A stretch of 10,286 nt of DNA, taken from the NCBI GenBank assembly GCA_028824575.1, contig JAPPDN010000758.1:1-10286 (forward strand), in the 5' to 3' direction. The notes under the pieces were generated by a model. The model was not told where the DNA came from. It ran no database searches and saw only the letters and a list, made by a program, of their open reading frames with translations. Position numbers and translations under genes: made by a program. Every line of letters starts with the position of its first letter. The stretch's first letter is position 1. The stretch comes from Candidatus Poribacteria bacterium. GTDB lineage: Bacteria; Poribacteria; WGA-4E; WGA-3G. Positions 1 through 6,598 of the stretch are shown one piece after another.

Positions 1-206
1 GCATCCTTCGGTTCAAATTCAATCGCACGCGTAAACGCTTTGATCGCCTGTGGAAGTTTCCATGACCTGAGTGCTGTTGTTCCTTTTTGAACGTATGCTT
101 GTGCTTGTTGATTCTCGCCTTTAATGGCATCCCACGTTACAAAGCGAGAGGCGAGGAGGATCGTGAGAATCAATACGGGGGTCATGATGTAAATGAGTGG
201 TCGCAT
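1..206 (-). CDS. TPR-repeat protein, N-terminal part (cut by window edge)
   Basis: Only the first 68 codons are visible; the gene runs off the left edge. The protein starts MRPLIYIM and has a hydrophobic stretch at about residues 5-20 (TPVLILTILLAS), which reads as an uncleaved anchor or signal sequence. From about residue 35 there is a tetratricopeptide-type helix pair: the pattern AYVQKGTTAL...AIKAFTRAIEFEPKDA matches the TPR spacing of small residues, an Ala-Ile-x-Ala-Phe second helix and a closing Pro. TPR domains act as protein-protein interaction scaffolds, so a membrane-tethered periplasmic adaptor is the likely role. The start lies 12 bases after the phosphoesterase stop, so the two are probably co-transcribed. 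No good Shine-Dalgarno precedes the start, and an in-frame ATG at 185 is an alternative. It was found by reverse-complement translation and is too short to place more precisely. Confidence 0.75.
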   Translation of the reverse strand, partial: MRPLIYIMTPVLILTILLASRFVTWDAIKGENQQAQAYVQKGTTALRSWKLPQAIKAFTRAIEFEPKD

Positions 207-218
207 GATGTGGGTCTG

Positions 219-1217
219 TTAGTCCGATTTTGGTTTTTTCGCCTTGTCATACAGATGATGAATGTTCACCCCTAACTTCAGGGCGTGGACAGAGGTATAT
301 GTTTCTGATAGGTCAATTTTGATATAGGTTGGAATTCCCGGCGAGCCACTATAGCCTGTCGAAAAGATGAGTTGATTCTCACCGAATGTTGCTATACCAT
401 CTCTGACGTTTTGTGAGGGAAAATAGTGAATGGGGGTATGTCCAACGACCAGAAGATTCGCATGGATGGCTTCAAGAAAATTTTTAATATGTGTTAGGGT
501 ATAGCCCCCAGGGTATGCTATAACAGGACGAGGCCAGAGAAGTTCTTCAAGCGTTTTAGGGCTCGGATTAACGAGATCAGTAAGGTTTCTGATGAAGCGG
601 GCAGGACCGGCGTGAATGCCGACAAAACCGTTTTTTGCGATAACAACTGTTGGCAGATTCAAAAGGAATTCATAGTGAACGTCTGTCATTCTCTCAATGA
701 AATTGAACTGTTCATAATAGGCACCGAGTGGACTTTCGTATAATAAACGAATAAATTCCGCCTGATTTTGTGCTGTCATCCCCTGTTTCTTCAGCATTGC
801 ATAAGCATCTGCGGCAGCAAATTCATGGTTTCCTCGGAGATAGATAAGTCTTTTGCCCTTATCGCCAAGTTGTTTTTCGAGTTCCATAACTCGGTCAATA
901 ATTAAAGTATCACCATAAGGCGGGTGTCTGGGTTCATCTGGCTTATAGTCAATTGCGTCACCGAGTATCAATCCATAGACATCTTCGCCCGCTTGAATTC
1001 GCTCGACAAGTTTTGTGAGTCGTAACCATTGATTAAAGTCGTCCCAATGGGCATGCAGATCGGAAACGATATAGACGGTGCCGTGGTCGGGTAGAACGAC
1101 GATATGCCCATCGCGCGTGAGTTGATCCGGGTACTGTGTGAGTTGTTTTGATTGTGCTGTCGCCGCGGCGGCGAAAGAGATAAAACAGAGCGTGAGATAA
1201 ATGAGAGAGGTATTCAT
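219..1217 (-). CDS. Secreted calcineurin-like metallophosphoesterase
   Basis: This 332-residue protein has a signal peptide (about residues 1-21, Ala-rich end AAAATAQS) followed by a metallophosphoesterase fold. The metal-binding blocks are visible in order: SDLHAH (D53, H55), LGDAID (D87, D90), RGNHE (N130, H131), a GIHAG histidine (H202) and VGHTP (H260). This set is that of the PPP/calcineurin-like superfamily, which hydrolyses phosphate esters at a two-metal centre. The GNHE and GHTP forms resemble Shewanella-like or bacterial PPP-type phosphatases. Export suggests an extracytoplasmic substrate, possibly a nucleotide, sugar phosphate or phosphoprotein; the sequence does not say which. It starts 5 bases after the upstream peptidase stop, so translation is likely coupled. 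Family assignment is firm, substrate unknown. Confidence 0.9.
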   Translation of the reverse strand: MNTSLIYLTLCFISFAAAATAQSKQLTQYPDQLTRDGHIVVLPDHGTVYIVSDLHAHWDDFNQWLRLTKLVERIQAGEDVYGLILGDAIDYKPDEPRHPPYGDTLIIDRVMELEKQLGDKGKRLIYLRGNHEFAAADAYAMLKKQGMTAQNQAEFIRLLYESPLGAYYEQFNFIERMTDVHYEFLLNLPTVVIAKNGFVGIHAGPARFIRNLTDLVNPSPKTLEELLWPRPVIAYPGGYTLTHIKNFLEAIHANLLVVGHTPIHYFPSQNVRDGIATFGENQLIFSTGYSGSPGIPTYIKIDLSETYTSVHALKLGVNIHHLYDKAKKPKSD

Positions 1218-1222
1218 TAAAA

Positions 1223-2131
1223 TTAAGTCCTGAAAAATGTGTCCATAGTATCTTCCTGTTGTGAGAGTTTATTGAGGTGCCGCTGTCTACGATTCCGGCG
1301 GACCAGATAACCAAGGAGTGCCAACCCGCCGAGTCCGCCCCACAAAAAGTAGGAATTGGAGAAGAGGGATGCCCACTTGTAACGTTCTGCTAATGATTCA
1401 CGCCAAAGGACATCAAAGGTCGCAAGATCCCATCCAACTACGGCTTCAAAAGCAGTATTGAAGTTGTTCCCCGCATGGAGTTCCGAAATAAGCGAGAACA
1501 GCACATCCCTACCTTTGATTTCAACCAGCCAACGGAGGGCATCTTGGCTCTCGGCATACGCCAGATCCGCACCAGTTTGCGAACTCGGAAAGCCTCGCGT
1601 TAACGCTTGAAGCGGTAAGATGGATTTAGAGAAAATATGCTTTAGCAATGTTTCGTGACGACTCGGCACCCATTCATCAGCAAAGTAGATCGCTATGCCT
1701 TCTATAAACCACAGCGGAATTTCTTTGACGGCTTTGCGTGTGCATTGTCCGAAGAGGACATGCGCGATCTCGTGCCGAAGAACTTGAACTAACTGCAGTT
1801 TCGCCAGCGCGATGTGTTTCGGATTTTGGATAATGATACGTCGACTCAAAGGGAAAGCACATCCGACTGCCCAATCCTGAATCGGGGCGTGAACAGAATC
1901 CTGAAATTCCTTTTGTGTATCGCAGACCCAGATATCAATCATTCCTGCTGGCATACGGTCTGTTAATTGTGGCATTTCGGCGTAAAAATCCTCAGCTATC
2001 TGAAGGATTGACATTGGATCTACTGTACCCTCTTGGTAGTAGACTCGAAAGTGTGGACTCTCCACTGACTCCCACGAAGCGGATGCTGGAAGTATCGACA
2101 ATATCAGTAAGAGGAAAACAAGACTTTTCAT
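1223..2131 (-). CDS. Exported HExxH metallopeptidase (peptidase MA-like), membrane-anchored
   Basis: The 302-residue protein begins with a signal peptide (MKSLVFLLLILSILPASA). An N-terminal stretch of about 100 residues contains SPHFRVYY, typical of peptidase MA-like families. The zinc motif H-E-I-A-H lies at residues 120-124, and WFIEGIAIYF at 141-150 provides E144 as the probable third ligand, the gluzincin arrangement. A hydrophobic segment at about 262-277 (FLWGGLGGLALLGYLV) followed by a basic RRNRRQR tail reads as a C-terminal transmembrane anchor with a short cytoplasmic end. The catalytic domain would therefore face the periplasm. The Shine-Dalgarno is weak (AGAAGA near the start), and the region just upstream is occupied by the inverted-repeat element at 2146-2225. 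The phosphoesterase follows within 5 bases. Peptidase activity is inferred from the motif; the target is unknown. Confidence 0.88.
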   Translation of the reverse strand: MKSLVFLLLILSILPASASWESVESPHFRVYYQEGTVDPMSILQIAEDFYAEMPQLTDRMPAGMIDIWVCDTQKEFQDSVHAPIQDWAVGCAFPLSRRIIIQNPKHIALAKLQLVQVLRHEIAHVLFGQCTRKAVKEIPLWFIEGIAIYFADEWVPSRHETLLKHIFSKSILPLQALTRGFPSSQTGADLAYAESQDALRWLVEIKGRDVLFSLISELHAGNNFNTAFEAVVGWDLATFDVLWRESLAERYKWASLFSNSYFLWGGLGGLALLGYLVRRNRRQRHLNKLSQQEDTMDTFFRT

Positions 2132-2145
2132 AATCTTCTATGCAA

Positions 2146-2225
2146 ACTATAGGGCTTACGCAAAATTGGAACACATCCTGAAACCTCGCCAGCAAGTGTA
2201 GTGGATTTGTGTTAAGTCCTATAGT
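2146..2225. repeat. 80-bp MITE-like inverted-repeat element
   Basis: The left end reads ACTATAGGGCTTACGCAAA, and the reverse complement of the right end reads ACTATAGGACTTAACACAAA. These match apart from two substitutions and one single-base indel over about 20 bases. The element fills almost the whole gap between the VWA gene and the peptidase gene, and its right edge touches the TAA stop of the VWA gene. It has no coding capacity. The ends resemble short non-autonomous transposable elements, though no clear target duplication is visible. As RNA it would fold into a long hairpin, so it could also affect transcription between the two genes. It lacks a U-tract, so a simple terminator is less likely. 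Confidence 0.6.
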
Positions 2226-3763
2226 TATTCGCTCTCGCGAGCCTTAAAGCGAATTGCTTGACTTATCAGATGGCTTAGCTCATCCACCTGTTCATTGGGA
2301 ATTTGAGGAGCAATACCTTCAATGCTTTGCTGTACCGCTTCTAAGCTCCCTTCTTGTGCCCAGAAACTCTCACGCAGGATTTCTGCGAATTCTGCTACAG
2401 TCGCGGCAAGTTGAAATTCAGGGGATACTGTTTCAAATGTGCCGTTCAGTTCTGTTGTGAAAATTTCCTCATTAGTTTCCGACACACGGTGGGTATCTGG
2501 GTCTTCAGAACGTATGAAGACCGTCGCCAATTGTCCGGTGGCACCTTCATGAAGCTTAACCTCATAGAGGGCTGTGACACTGTGCCCTGAACCGATTTCA
2601 CCACCATCAGCATCATCGCGAAAGTCTTCATGGTCAAGCCGACGGTTTTCATAGCCCAGCAGACGGAAGCGGCTGACGACTTCAGGATTGAAATCGACCT
2701 GCACTTTGGCATCTTTGGCGATGACTTGTAATGTCCCTGTCAGGTTTTCAACAAAGATACGCTTTGCTTCGCTGAAGGTATCAACATAAGCGTAGCTGCC
2801 GTTGCCTTTGTTGGCGAGTTGTTCCATGAGAACATCGTTGTAGTTCCCCATGCCCAATCCGACGGTTGTTAATGTAATTCCTTCCTCAACGTGAGAGCGA
2901 ATTGTTTTAAGGATGGCATCAGGTCCTGTTTCTCCGACATTGGCGACGCCGTCCGAACAGAGAATCACGCGATTGATATTACCAACCCTTGCATTACGCA
3001 AGGCATGCTTGTATCCAAGCCGAAGTCCTTCTTCTGCATTCGTGCTTCCGTCTGGTGTGAGGGAGTGGATCGCCTCCAAGATTGCCTCACGTCCCTCAAT
3101 TCCGGTATGTGGTAGGACGGTTCGCGCACGCGTTCCATAAACGACAATAGCAACCTCATCGCCCGGACGGAGTTGTTCAACCAGAAGCGTTAAGGCACGT
3201 TTCACCAATCCCAACCGATTTTCCATAGCCATTGAACCGGAGACATCAATCACGAACGTCAACGTCGCGTCTTTACGATTTTCGTCGGGAATAACGCGAC
3301 CTTGGATGCCGATCCGCAGCAATTGGAGGCGTTTGCCTTCACCAAATCGGGATGGTGCTCCCTCAATGTGAACAGCAAATGCGTCCTGTGAGGGTGGCAC
3401 ATAGTTGTAATCAAAGGCGTTGACGAATTCTTCTACCCGGACGGCTTCCGTTGGTGGGAGATGCCCATCTCGGAGATAACGTCGCATGACAGAATAGGAG
3501 GCGGTATCCACATCCATACCGAACGTTGAAAAGTGATCGTCTTCTGTATCAATAAAAGGGTTTGTGCCATACTCTTTAAAAAAAACGTCGTCATAGGCGG
3601 CACCGTTTGGCGGATTTAAGCCTGTTGAAATATATCCGAAATCAGACACTGCACTTTCCTCAGCATCTTCACCGCCCCCACAGCCTGTATAGATAAAGAG
3701 CATCAATCCGCACATCATAAGGACAGTGCTTAATCTGTAAAAGATTTTAAGTTTCGCTTTCAT
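2225..3763 (-). CDS. YfbK-like von Willebrand factor A lipoprotein
   Basis: The 512-residue protein has a lipoprotein-type leader ending LFIYTGCGGG, with C28 as the likely lipidated cysteine, although Tyr at -3 is unusual. Residues about 60-125 (NPFIDTEDDHFSTFGMDVDTASY...VRVEEFVNAFDY) match the N-terminal domain that precedes the VWA domain in the YfbK family. The VWA domain spans about 165-345 with an intact MIDAS site: D173-V-S175-G-S177, T241 in PDGSTNAEEG, and D271 in CSDGVANVG. The C-terminal region, about 365-508, corresponds to the YfbK C-terminal domain. Such proteins bind partners through a divalent metal; the specific role of the YfbK family is unsettled. A good Shine-Dalgarno (AAGGGGA) precedes the start. 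Immediately upstream lies the damaged copy of the msrP 3' end. Confidence 0.9.
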   Translation of the reverse strand: MKAKLKIFYRLSTVLMMCGLMLFIYTGCGGGEDAEESAVSDFGYISTGLNPPNGAAYDDVFFKEYGTNPFIDTEDDHFSTFGMDVDTASYSVMRRYLRDGHLPPTEAVRVEEFVNAFDYNYVPPSQDAFAVHIEGAPSRFGEGKRLQLLRIGIQGRVIPDENRKDATLTFVIDVSGSMAMENRLGLVKRALTLLVEQLRPGDEVAIVVYGTRARTVLPHTGIEGREAILEAIHSLTPDGSTNAEEGLRLGYKHALRNARVGNINRVILCSDGVANVGETGPDAILKTIRSHVEEGITLTTVGLGMGNYNDVLMEQLANKGNGSYAYVDTFSEAKRIFVENLTGTLQVIAKDAKVQVDFNPEVVSRFRLLGYENRRLDHEDFRDDADGGEIGSGHSVTALYEVKLHEGATGQLATVFIRSEDPDTHRVSETNEEIFTTELNGTFETVSPEFQLAATVAEFAEILRESFWAQEGSLEAVQQSIEGIAPQIPNEQVDELSHLISQAIRFKARESE

Positions 3764-3786
3764 CAGAAATCCCCTTTATTATTAAT

Positions 3787-3833
3787 TAAAGGTGTGCGAC
3801 AACATCGCCGCCATAATTTTAGTAAATTATCGT
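3787..3833 (-). pseudogene. Degenerate duplicate of the msrP 3' end
   Basis: This 47-base stretch matches positions 5195-5238, the last codons of msrP, in the same orientation: 36 of 44 aligned bases are identical, with one 3-base insertion. In the msrP frame it reads TIIY, a TAA stop, then NYGGDVVAHL and a stop, against TLIYNGYGDAVAHLYER in the intact gene. It sits just before the ribosome binding site of the VWA gene, as the intact copy sits just before that of the serpin gene. The two copies therefore flank the serpin gene as imperfect direct repeats. The 80 bases between the serpin stop and this repeat (3834-3913) are open in the same frame but show no resemblance to MsrP. Confidence 0.65.
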
Positions 3834-3913
3834 CCCTGACACCAATAACTCTTGCTGTGGCGTTTGATCAGCACGAAAACCTATATTGATCTGAATCGTG
3901 AGTCGTATTCCAT

Positions 3914-5170
3914 CTAAGGATCTACGACACTGCCCATAAATAGTACAGTTTTTGTCTCATTATCACGAATTGCGAAGAAGAATGGTCGGTTTGCGATGAA
4001 CGCGGGGGGCGCGCTCGTTGCGCGAATTCCAACACTGGTGACTGCTGCGGCTTCGGTGCCTTCTTCATTGACTTCGACGACAGCTTTATGGAGTACTTCT
4101 CCGATATACAAGTTTTGACCCAAAACTTCTAAATCTGCCATCCGACTGAAATCTGCAAGCCCAGATGCAAACGCTATCCCCATACCGAGGGATTGCAGCG
4201 GATTGTTAAGCATTTTTTCATATTCTAACTTAAATTTGGGCATGCTGAGAAACACCTCTTGTTCGTGAAACTGTGATATCCAATTCTCCCAATTCTCAGT
4301 GTTTAGACCATCTAAAAAGGTGTTGAGGTCAGATTCACGATAGGGAAGGAAGATGTACATGCTCATCCGTCCATCGCCGTAAGGAAGGCTAATCGCTTGG
4401 AACTTTTCTTCATAGTTTTCGTAGTACGGGTACTCACCAGTTCTTGTCATCATCGGTATCTGCTTTTCGGCACCAGTTGCAAGATGGAAGATTCCGTCGC
4501 GCGTATGAGAGGGGTCGAATTCTGTCTGCCATGTTCCTTTGAAATGGATGGCGTTAATCAAAAATAACACCATATTCGGATTGATTTCATCAAGGATTTT
4601 TGTAATTTTGCCGTTGGTATTGGTGTTTACCCATTGGTTAATTGTTGGTAGCGTGTTTGGGTCCGTGAAATCGAGTGTTGAGACCTCCGCTCCGAAAAAT
4701 TGGGTGTTTCGCTGCAGGAAATCCTGCTTGAACGGAACATTTTGGCGTGCCCAGAGAGAGTTCGCGATTGTGAGTATAACTTTCGGGTCTGCTACTTGAA
4801 GTGCTTGACGTAAGCCTGCATAGCCGGGATTTATCGCTTCGGAGCCTAATCCTTGTAGTTGCAGCGTGTTAGCCATCGCCTGCTCGGTTTCACCGGATGC
4901 TCCATTTAACGTCATTGCCAAAGCGATAGAAATGCTGAGCGGTGAAATAAAAATATTTTTATCTTGCTCGATTTTATGAATTTCATTGAATAGATCAAAA
5001 CCGAATTGCGTATTTGCCGTGACCACGTTTGTATCAATAGGGATAGTTTCAGGGTCGACTCGTACCTGATCACGAAAGATAGCACCCAGATTATTACATC
5101 CAGCAAATATTAGCGAAACCAGACACATCAAGCATAGAAAAGATTTCTTACTTGTCTGTTTCTTGTTCAT
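3914..5170 (-). CDS. Serpin-family protease inhibitor, predicted lipoprotein
   Basis: The 418-residue protein is a full-length serpin. A lipoprotein leader ends LIFAGC with C25 as the lipidation site, so the inhibitor probably sits on a membrane facing the periplasm or outside. Family landmarks are NAIHFKGTW (206-214), LHKAVVEVNEEGTEAAAV (about 360-377) and RPFFFAIRDN (395-404). The hinge GTEAAAV has the small residues needed for loop insertion, so it should be inhibitory. Aligned by eye with alpha-1-antitrypsin (GTEAA...MSIPP), the reactive bond would be T385-S386 in ATSAPP, with Arg at P3. That would favour elastase-like proteases rather than trypsin-like ones. The start is 14 bases after the msrP stop with a GGAG ribosome site 8 bases upstream of the ATG. 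Serpins are patchily distributed in bacteria, and the flanking msrP tail repeats suggest this gene was inserted here. Confidence 0.95.
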   Translation of the reverse strand: MNKKQTSKKSFLCLMCLVSLIFAGCNNLGAIFRDQVRVDPETIPIDTNVVTANTQFGFDLFNEIHKIEQDKNIFISPLSISIALAMTLNGASGETEQAMANTLQLQGLGSEAINPGYAGLRQALQVADPKVILTIANSLWARQNVPFKQDFLQRNTQFFGAEVSTLDFTDPNTLPTINQWVNTNTNGKITKILDEINPNMVLFLINAIHFKGTWQTEFDPSHTRDGIFHLATGAEKQIPMMTRTGEYPYYENYEEKFQAISLPYGDGRMSMYIFLPYRESDLNTFLDGLNTENWENWISQFHEQEVFLSMPKFKLEYEKMLNNPLQSLGMGIAFASGLADFSRMADLEVLGQNLYIGEVLHKAVVEVNEEGTEAAAVTSVGIRATSAPPAFIANRPFFFAIRDNETKTVLFMGSVVDP

Positions 5171-5184
5171 TTATTTTCTCCGTT

Positions 5185-6150
5185 TTATCTTTCGTAAAGA
5201 TGTGCGACAGCATCGCCATAACCGTTATAAATTAACGTCGGGAGTCTTTTGCCAGTGCCAATCATCCGCTCACTGGCTTGGGACCAACGTGGATGTGGGA
5301 CGTTAGGGTTGACGTTTGCTTCAAAGCCGTACTCCCTTGGTGCAAGCGTGTTCCAGAAGGTGCGCGGCTGTTGATCTGTCAATTCGATACTAACGATGGA
5401 TTTGATACTTTTGAACCCGTACTTCCAAGGCACGATGAGCCGGATAGGTGCGCCGTGCTGTGGCGGTAAAATATGTCCATAGATGCCGACGGTGAGTAGC
5501 GTCAAGTCGTTCATCGCCTCGGCAAGTGTGAGCCCTTTAAAGTAGGGCCACGGCAGATAAGGATCTCGTTGTTGTGGTGCCATGTCAGCATCCAAAAATG
5601 TAAGCATTCGCACATATTGCGCTTCAGCTTTAGGCTGTACTTTTTCAAGTAACGCTTTCATCGGGAAACCGATCCATGGTACTACCATCGCCCACGCTTC
5701 GACGCAACGGAACCGATAAATCCGCTCTTCAAGTGGCATCTGTTTTATCAGTTCGTCTACATCTATCGTCATCGGCTTTTCGACGAGCCCAGATATTTCG
5801 ATTTCCCAAGGGCGCGTCTTGAATTTTTCCACTTTTTTCCAAACAGTGCTCTTTGAAGTGGTGAATTCATAGTAATTGTTGTAGGTAGCAGCGATAACTT
5901 CGTCAGTCATCTGCCTTTCCACAGTGAAATTTGCGTTGTTTTTTGCAGCAAGTGTTTGCGCGCGAAAAGGTTCTAATTGTTTTTCAACCCCTCTGCCTTG
6001 GGCACAAGCATTTGAAGTGGAAAATAACAATGTGCCTGCACTTGCCAATCCCAAATCTTTGATGAATTTCCGGCGATTGATGTAGTCTGACTCAGATGTT
6101 ACCTGGTTTTCGGGGATTTCCCATCTTTTTGGAATCTTGATATATGCCAT
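5185..6150 (-). CDS. msrP: Protein-methionine-sulfoxide reductase catalytic subunit MsrP
   Basis: MsrP (formerly YedY) is a periplasmic Mo-molybdopterin enzyme of the sulfite oxidase fold that reduces methionine sulfoxide in oxidised envelope proteins. The 321-residue product has a Tat signal (NRRKFIKDLG, RR at 26-27, hydrophobic core, cleavage near ACAQ). The motif FRCVEAWAMVVPWIGFPM contains C149, the expected molybdenum ligand. Further family stretches are PPQHGAPIRLIVPWKYGFKS, PHPRWSQASER and the C-terminal NGYGDAVAHLYE. I place the start at 6150 (MAYIKIPKRW) because GGAGG lies 7 bases upstream and family members begin M-x-x-I-P. The longer open frame to 6195 would start at about the predicted transcription start. 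No gene for the haem membrane partner MsrQ is seen, so the electron donor is unknown. It heads the minus-strand run. Confidence 0.95.
   Translation of the reverse strand: MAYIKIPKRWEIPENQVTSESDYINRRKFIKDLGLASAGTLLFSTSNACAQGRGVEKQLEPFRAQTLAAKNNANFTVERQMTDEVIAATYNNYYEFTTSKSTVWKKVEKFKTRPWEIEISGLVEKPMTIDVDELIKQMPLEERIYRFRCVEAWAMVVPWIGFPMKALLEKVQPKAEAQYVRMLTFLDADMAPQQRDPYLPWPYFKGLTLAEAMNDLTLLTVGIYGHILPPQHGAPIRLIVPWKYGFKSIKSIVSIELTDQQPRTFWNTLAPREYGFEANVNPNVPHPRWSQASERMIGTGKRLPTLIYNGYGDAVAHLYER
5195..5238 (-). repeat. Intact parent copy of the duplicated msrP tail
   Basis: These last codons of msrP form one of two direct repeats that bracket the serpin gene; the partner is at 3787-3833. The best-conserved part, 18 of 20 bases identical, encodes the DAVAHL end of the protein. 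The divergence of about 18% indicates an old event. Confidence 0.65.
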
Positions 6151-6201
6151 GATATTGCCTCCGTTGCTGTTATCGTGGAAAATGGAGCGCGACACCTCAG
6201 G

Positions 6202-6229
6202 ATGTTAGTTTTAGCGTGCGGTTTGTCAA
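6202..6229 (-). promoter_or_regulatory. Probable sigma-70-type promoter for msrP and downstream genes
   Basis: On the minus strand the sequence reads TTGACA (a perfect -35 box, 6224-6229), a 16-base spacer, then TAACAT (4 of 6 at -10, 6202-6207). Transcription would start near 6195, leaving a leader of about 45 bases before the msrP ATG at 6150. It is the best match I see in front of the minus run. Confidence 0.5.
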
Positions 6230-6238
6230 TAGTATATA

Positions 6239-6358
6239 TCATTCCTTGTTAAAAGACAACCTAAGTTCTAAATTTACCGGCACGCCCAACGAACCTGTAC
6301 CAATGTTTGTGGTGCCTAAATTCTCTATATATTTGTTGTAATATGTTTCGTTTTTCAT
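6239..6358 (-). CDS. Possible 39-residue small protein of unknown function
   Basis: This minus-strand frame runs from ATG at 6358 to TGA at 6239. The product starts MKNETYYNKYIENLG and continues through TTNIGTGSLGVPVNLEL to RLSFNKE. Its composition is protein-like and polar, with a hydrophobic-alternating pattern suggesting a short beta segment, and no signal peptide. No clear Shine-Dalgarno precedes the ATG, so it could also be the surviving 3' end of a longer gene. It ends 9 bases upstream of the msrP -35 box and points in the same direction. I do not recognise the family. Confidence is low because 39 codons can be open by chance. Confidence 0.35.
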   Translation of the reverse strand: MKNETYYNKYIENLGTTNIGTGSLGVPVNLELRLSFNKE

Positions 6359-6371
6359 TAAAAATAGCAGT

Positions 6372-6542
6372 TTAGATCAGTAAATTATCAATCGGCGGTG
6401 TCAACCGTTGGGTCGTCTCTGTCGTTTTTATGAGTGCTTCTGGGAGCAGCCCTTTCGCTTTCAACCGTTTAAAAGTTTTGGTGTATAATTCTGACAAATT
6501 TGTTTTTTCTTGCAACTTTTTGAGATTTTGGTGTATAATATC
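6372..6542 (-). other. Protein-like open segment of 56 codons, possible gene remnant
   Basis: Between a TAG (6543-6545) and a TAA (6372-6374) on the minus strand, 56 codons are open. The second half reads TFKRLKAKGLLPEALIKT then TETTQRLTPPIDNLLI, with Lys/Arg-rich helix-like and Pro-containing stretches that look coding. There is no ATG; TTG at 6515 is the only plausible start seen and it lacks a ribosome site. The segment overlaps the duplicated plus-strand promoter unit, so its first half may be open only because of that duplication. Together with the small frame at 6239-6358 it may be what remains of a lost minus-strand gene. Confidence 0.22.
6451..6540 (+). promoter_or_regulatory. Duplicated promoter unit with two TATAAT boxes 50 bp apart
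   Basis: TTTTGGTGTATAAT occurs at 6476-6489 and again at 6526-6539, giving perfect -10 boxes at 6484-6489 and 6534-6539. The similarity extends upstream over about 38 bases (roughly 75% by eye, one indel), so this is a tandem duplication of a 50-bp unit. The second copy has the better -35, TTGCAA at 6510-6515 with an 18-base spacer; the first copy has TTTCAA at 19 bases. Transcripts from the second box would start about 50 bases before the gene at 6599. Confidence 0.55.
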
Positions 6543-6598
6543 CTAAAGTGTTTTATTCGATTTCCACTTTCTGACGAAACGACGGAGTCTATTGAACA

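Noticed and set aside
1033..1314. A 93-codon minus-strand frame across the phosphoesterase/peptidase junction
   Set aside because: It is an out-of-frame shadow of two well-supported genes and has no motif of its own.
3834..3913. The 80 bases after the serpin stop as a small gene
   Set aside because: The frame is open in phase with the msrP-tail copy, but it has no start codon or ribosome site and shows no recognisable similarity.
6151..6195. N-terminal extension of msrP starting at 6195
   Set aside because: GGAGG lies 7 bases before ATG 6150, the family starts at the M-x-x-I-P position, and 6195 coincides with the predicted transcription start.
6401..6469. Repeated TCAACCGTT at 6401 and 6461 as a possible operator pair
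   Set aside because: The match is only nine bases, in direct orientation, and does not extend; one copy lies inside the duplicated promoter unit.
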